From Escherichia marmotae (GTDB taxonomy: Bacteria > Pseudomonadota > Gammaproteobacteria > Enterobacterales > Enterobacteriaceae): a stretch of 64,000 nt of DNA. Positions 63,989-64,000 of this stretch are shown here, piece by piece (positions within the stretch are counted from its first letter, which is position 1; the number at the start of each line of letters is the position of its first letter). The notes beneath the pieces are model-generated. The model was not told the DNA's origin, made no database searches, and saw only the letters and a list, made by a program, of their open reading frames with translations. The translations under genes were made by a program, and so were the position numbers. The stretch is taken from NCBI RefSeq assembly GCF_002900365.1, contig NZ_CP025979.1, positions 310,001 to 374,000 on the forward strand. Reading direction: 5' to 3'.

Positions 63989-64000
63989 TCTGATTTAAAT

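Overview
The window is a chromosomal segment of Escherichia coli (or a Shigella-grade close relative). Gene content, order and protein sequence follow the E. coli backbone from yegP to gnd: yegP, baeRS-mdtDCBA, the tandem sib/ibs loci, yegL-yegK-yegI, yegD, alkA, yegE (dgcE), udk-dcd-asmA, yegH, the complete colanic acid (cps/wca) cluster, then gnu-galF, an O-antigen cluster and gnd. Names rest on recognising the proteins by reading them; no search was run.

Layout. (1) 1-11.4 kb, minus strand: yegP start, then the mdtABCD-baeSR envelope-stress and drug-efflux operon with a BaeR-box-like site upstream of mdtA. (2) 11.5-15.0 kb: two tandem type I toxin-antitoxin units of the Sib/Ibs kind, each broken by a different insertion sequence. 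An IS50(Tn5)-like element sits in the terminator hairpin of the first Sib RNA. An IS1414-like IS256-family element sits in codon 5 of the second ibs gene and carries the nested 38-codon astA (EAST1 enterotoxin) frame. (3) 15.1-29.8 kb: the VWA/PP2C/kinase triad yegLKI, Hsp70-like yegD, an alkA gene that is frameshifted here, the membrane diguanylate cyclase dgcE, nucleotide metabolism genes udk and dcd, asmA and yegH, with a hairpin-rich intergenic stretch between the last two. (4) 29.8-53.2 kb: a long wza leader (RcsAB-box-like site, JUMPstart/ops) and the full colanic acid operon wza-wzb-wzc-wcaABCDEF-gmd-fcl-gmm-wcaI-manC-manB-wcaJ-wzxC-wcaKLM, with every frame intact. (5) 53.3-64.0 kb: gnu, galF, a second JUMPstart, a compact AT-rich seven-gene Wzx/Wzy O-antigen cluster, and gnd.

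How the parts work together. BaeSR senses envelope stress and drives the MdtABC pump. The Rcs system and RfaH would control capsule synthesis through the wza leader. In the O-antigen locus, Gnu (undecaprenyl-PP-GlcNAc 4-epimerase) and a GalE homologue whose gate residue is Cys299 both point to GalNAc in the repeat unit, probably as its first sugar. Four glycosyltransferases would complete an oligosaccharide of about five sugars, flipped by Wzx and polymerised by Wzy. There are no pathway genes for other special sugars, so the unit is probably built from Gal/Glc/GalNAc/GlcNAc-type residues. I could not assign the serogroup.

The most unusual part is the double disruption of the sib/ibs tandem. 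As read here, both Sib antisense promoters survive and point into the inserted transposase genes (one of them across astA), while the remaining intact ibs toxin frame lies just downstream of a transposase gene.
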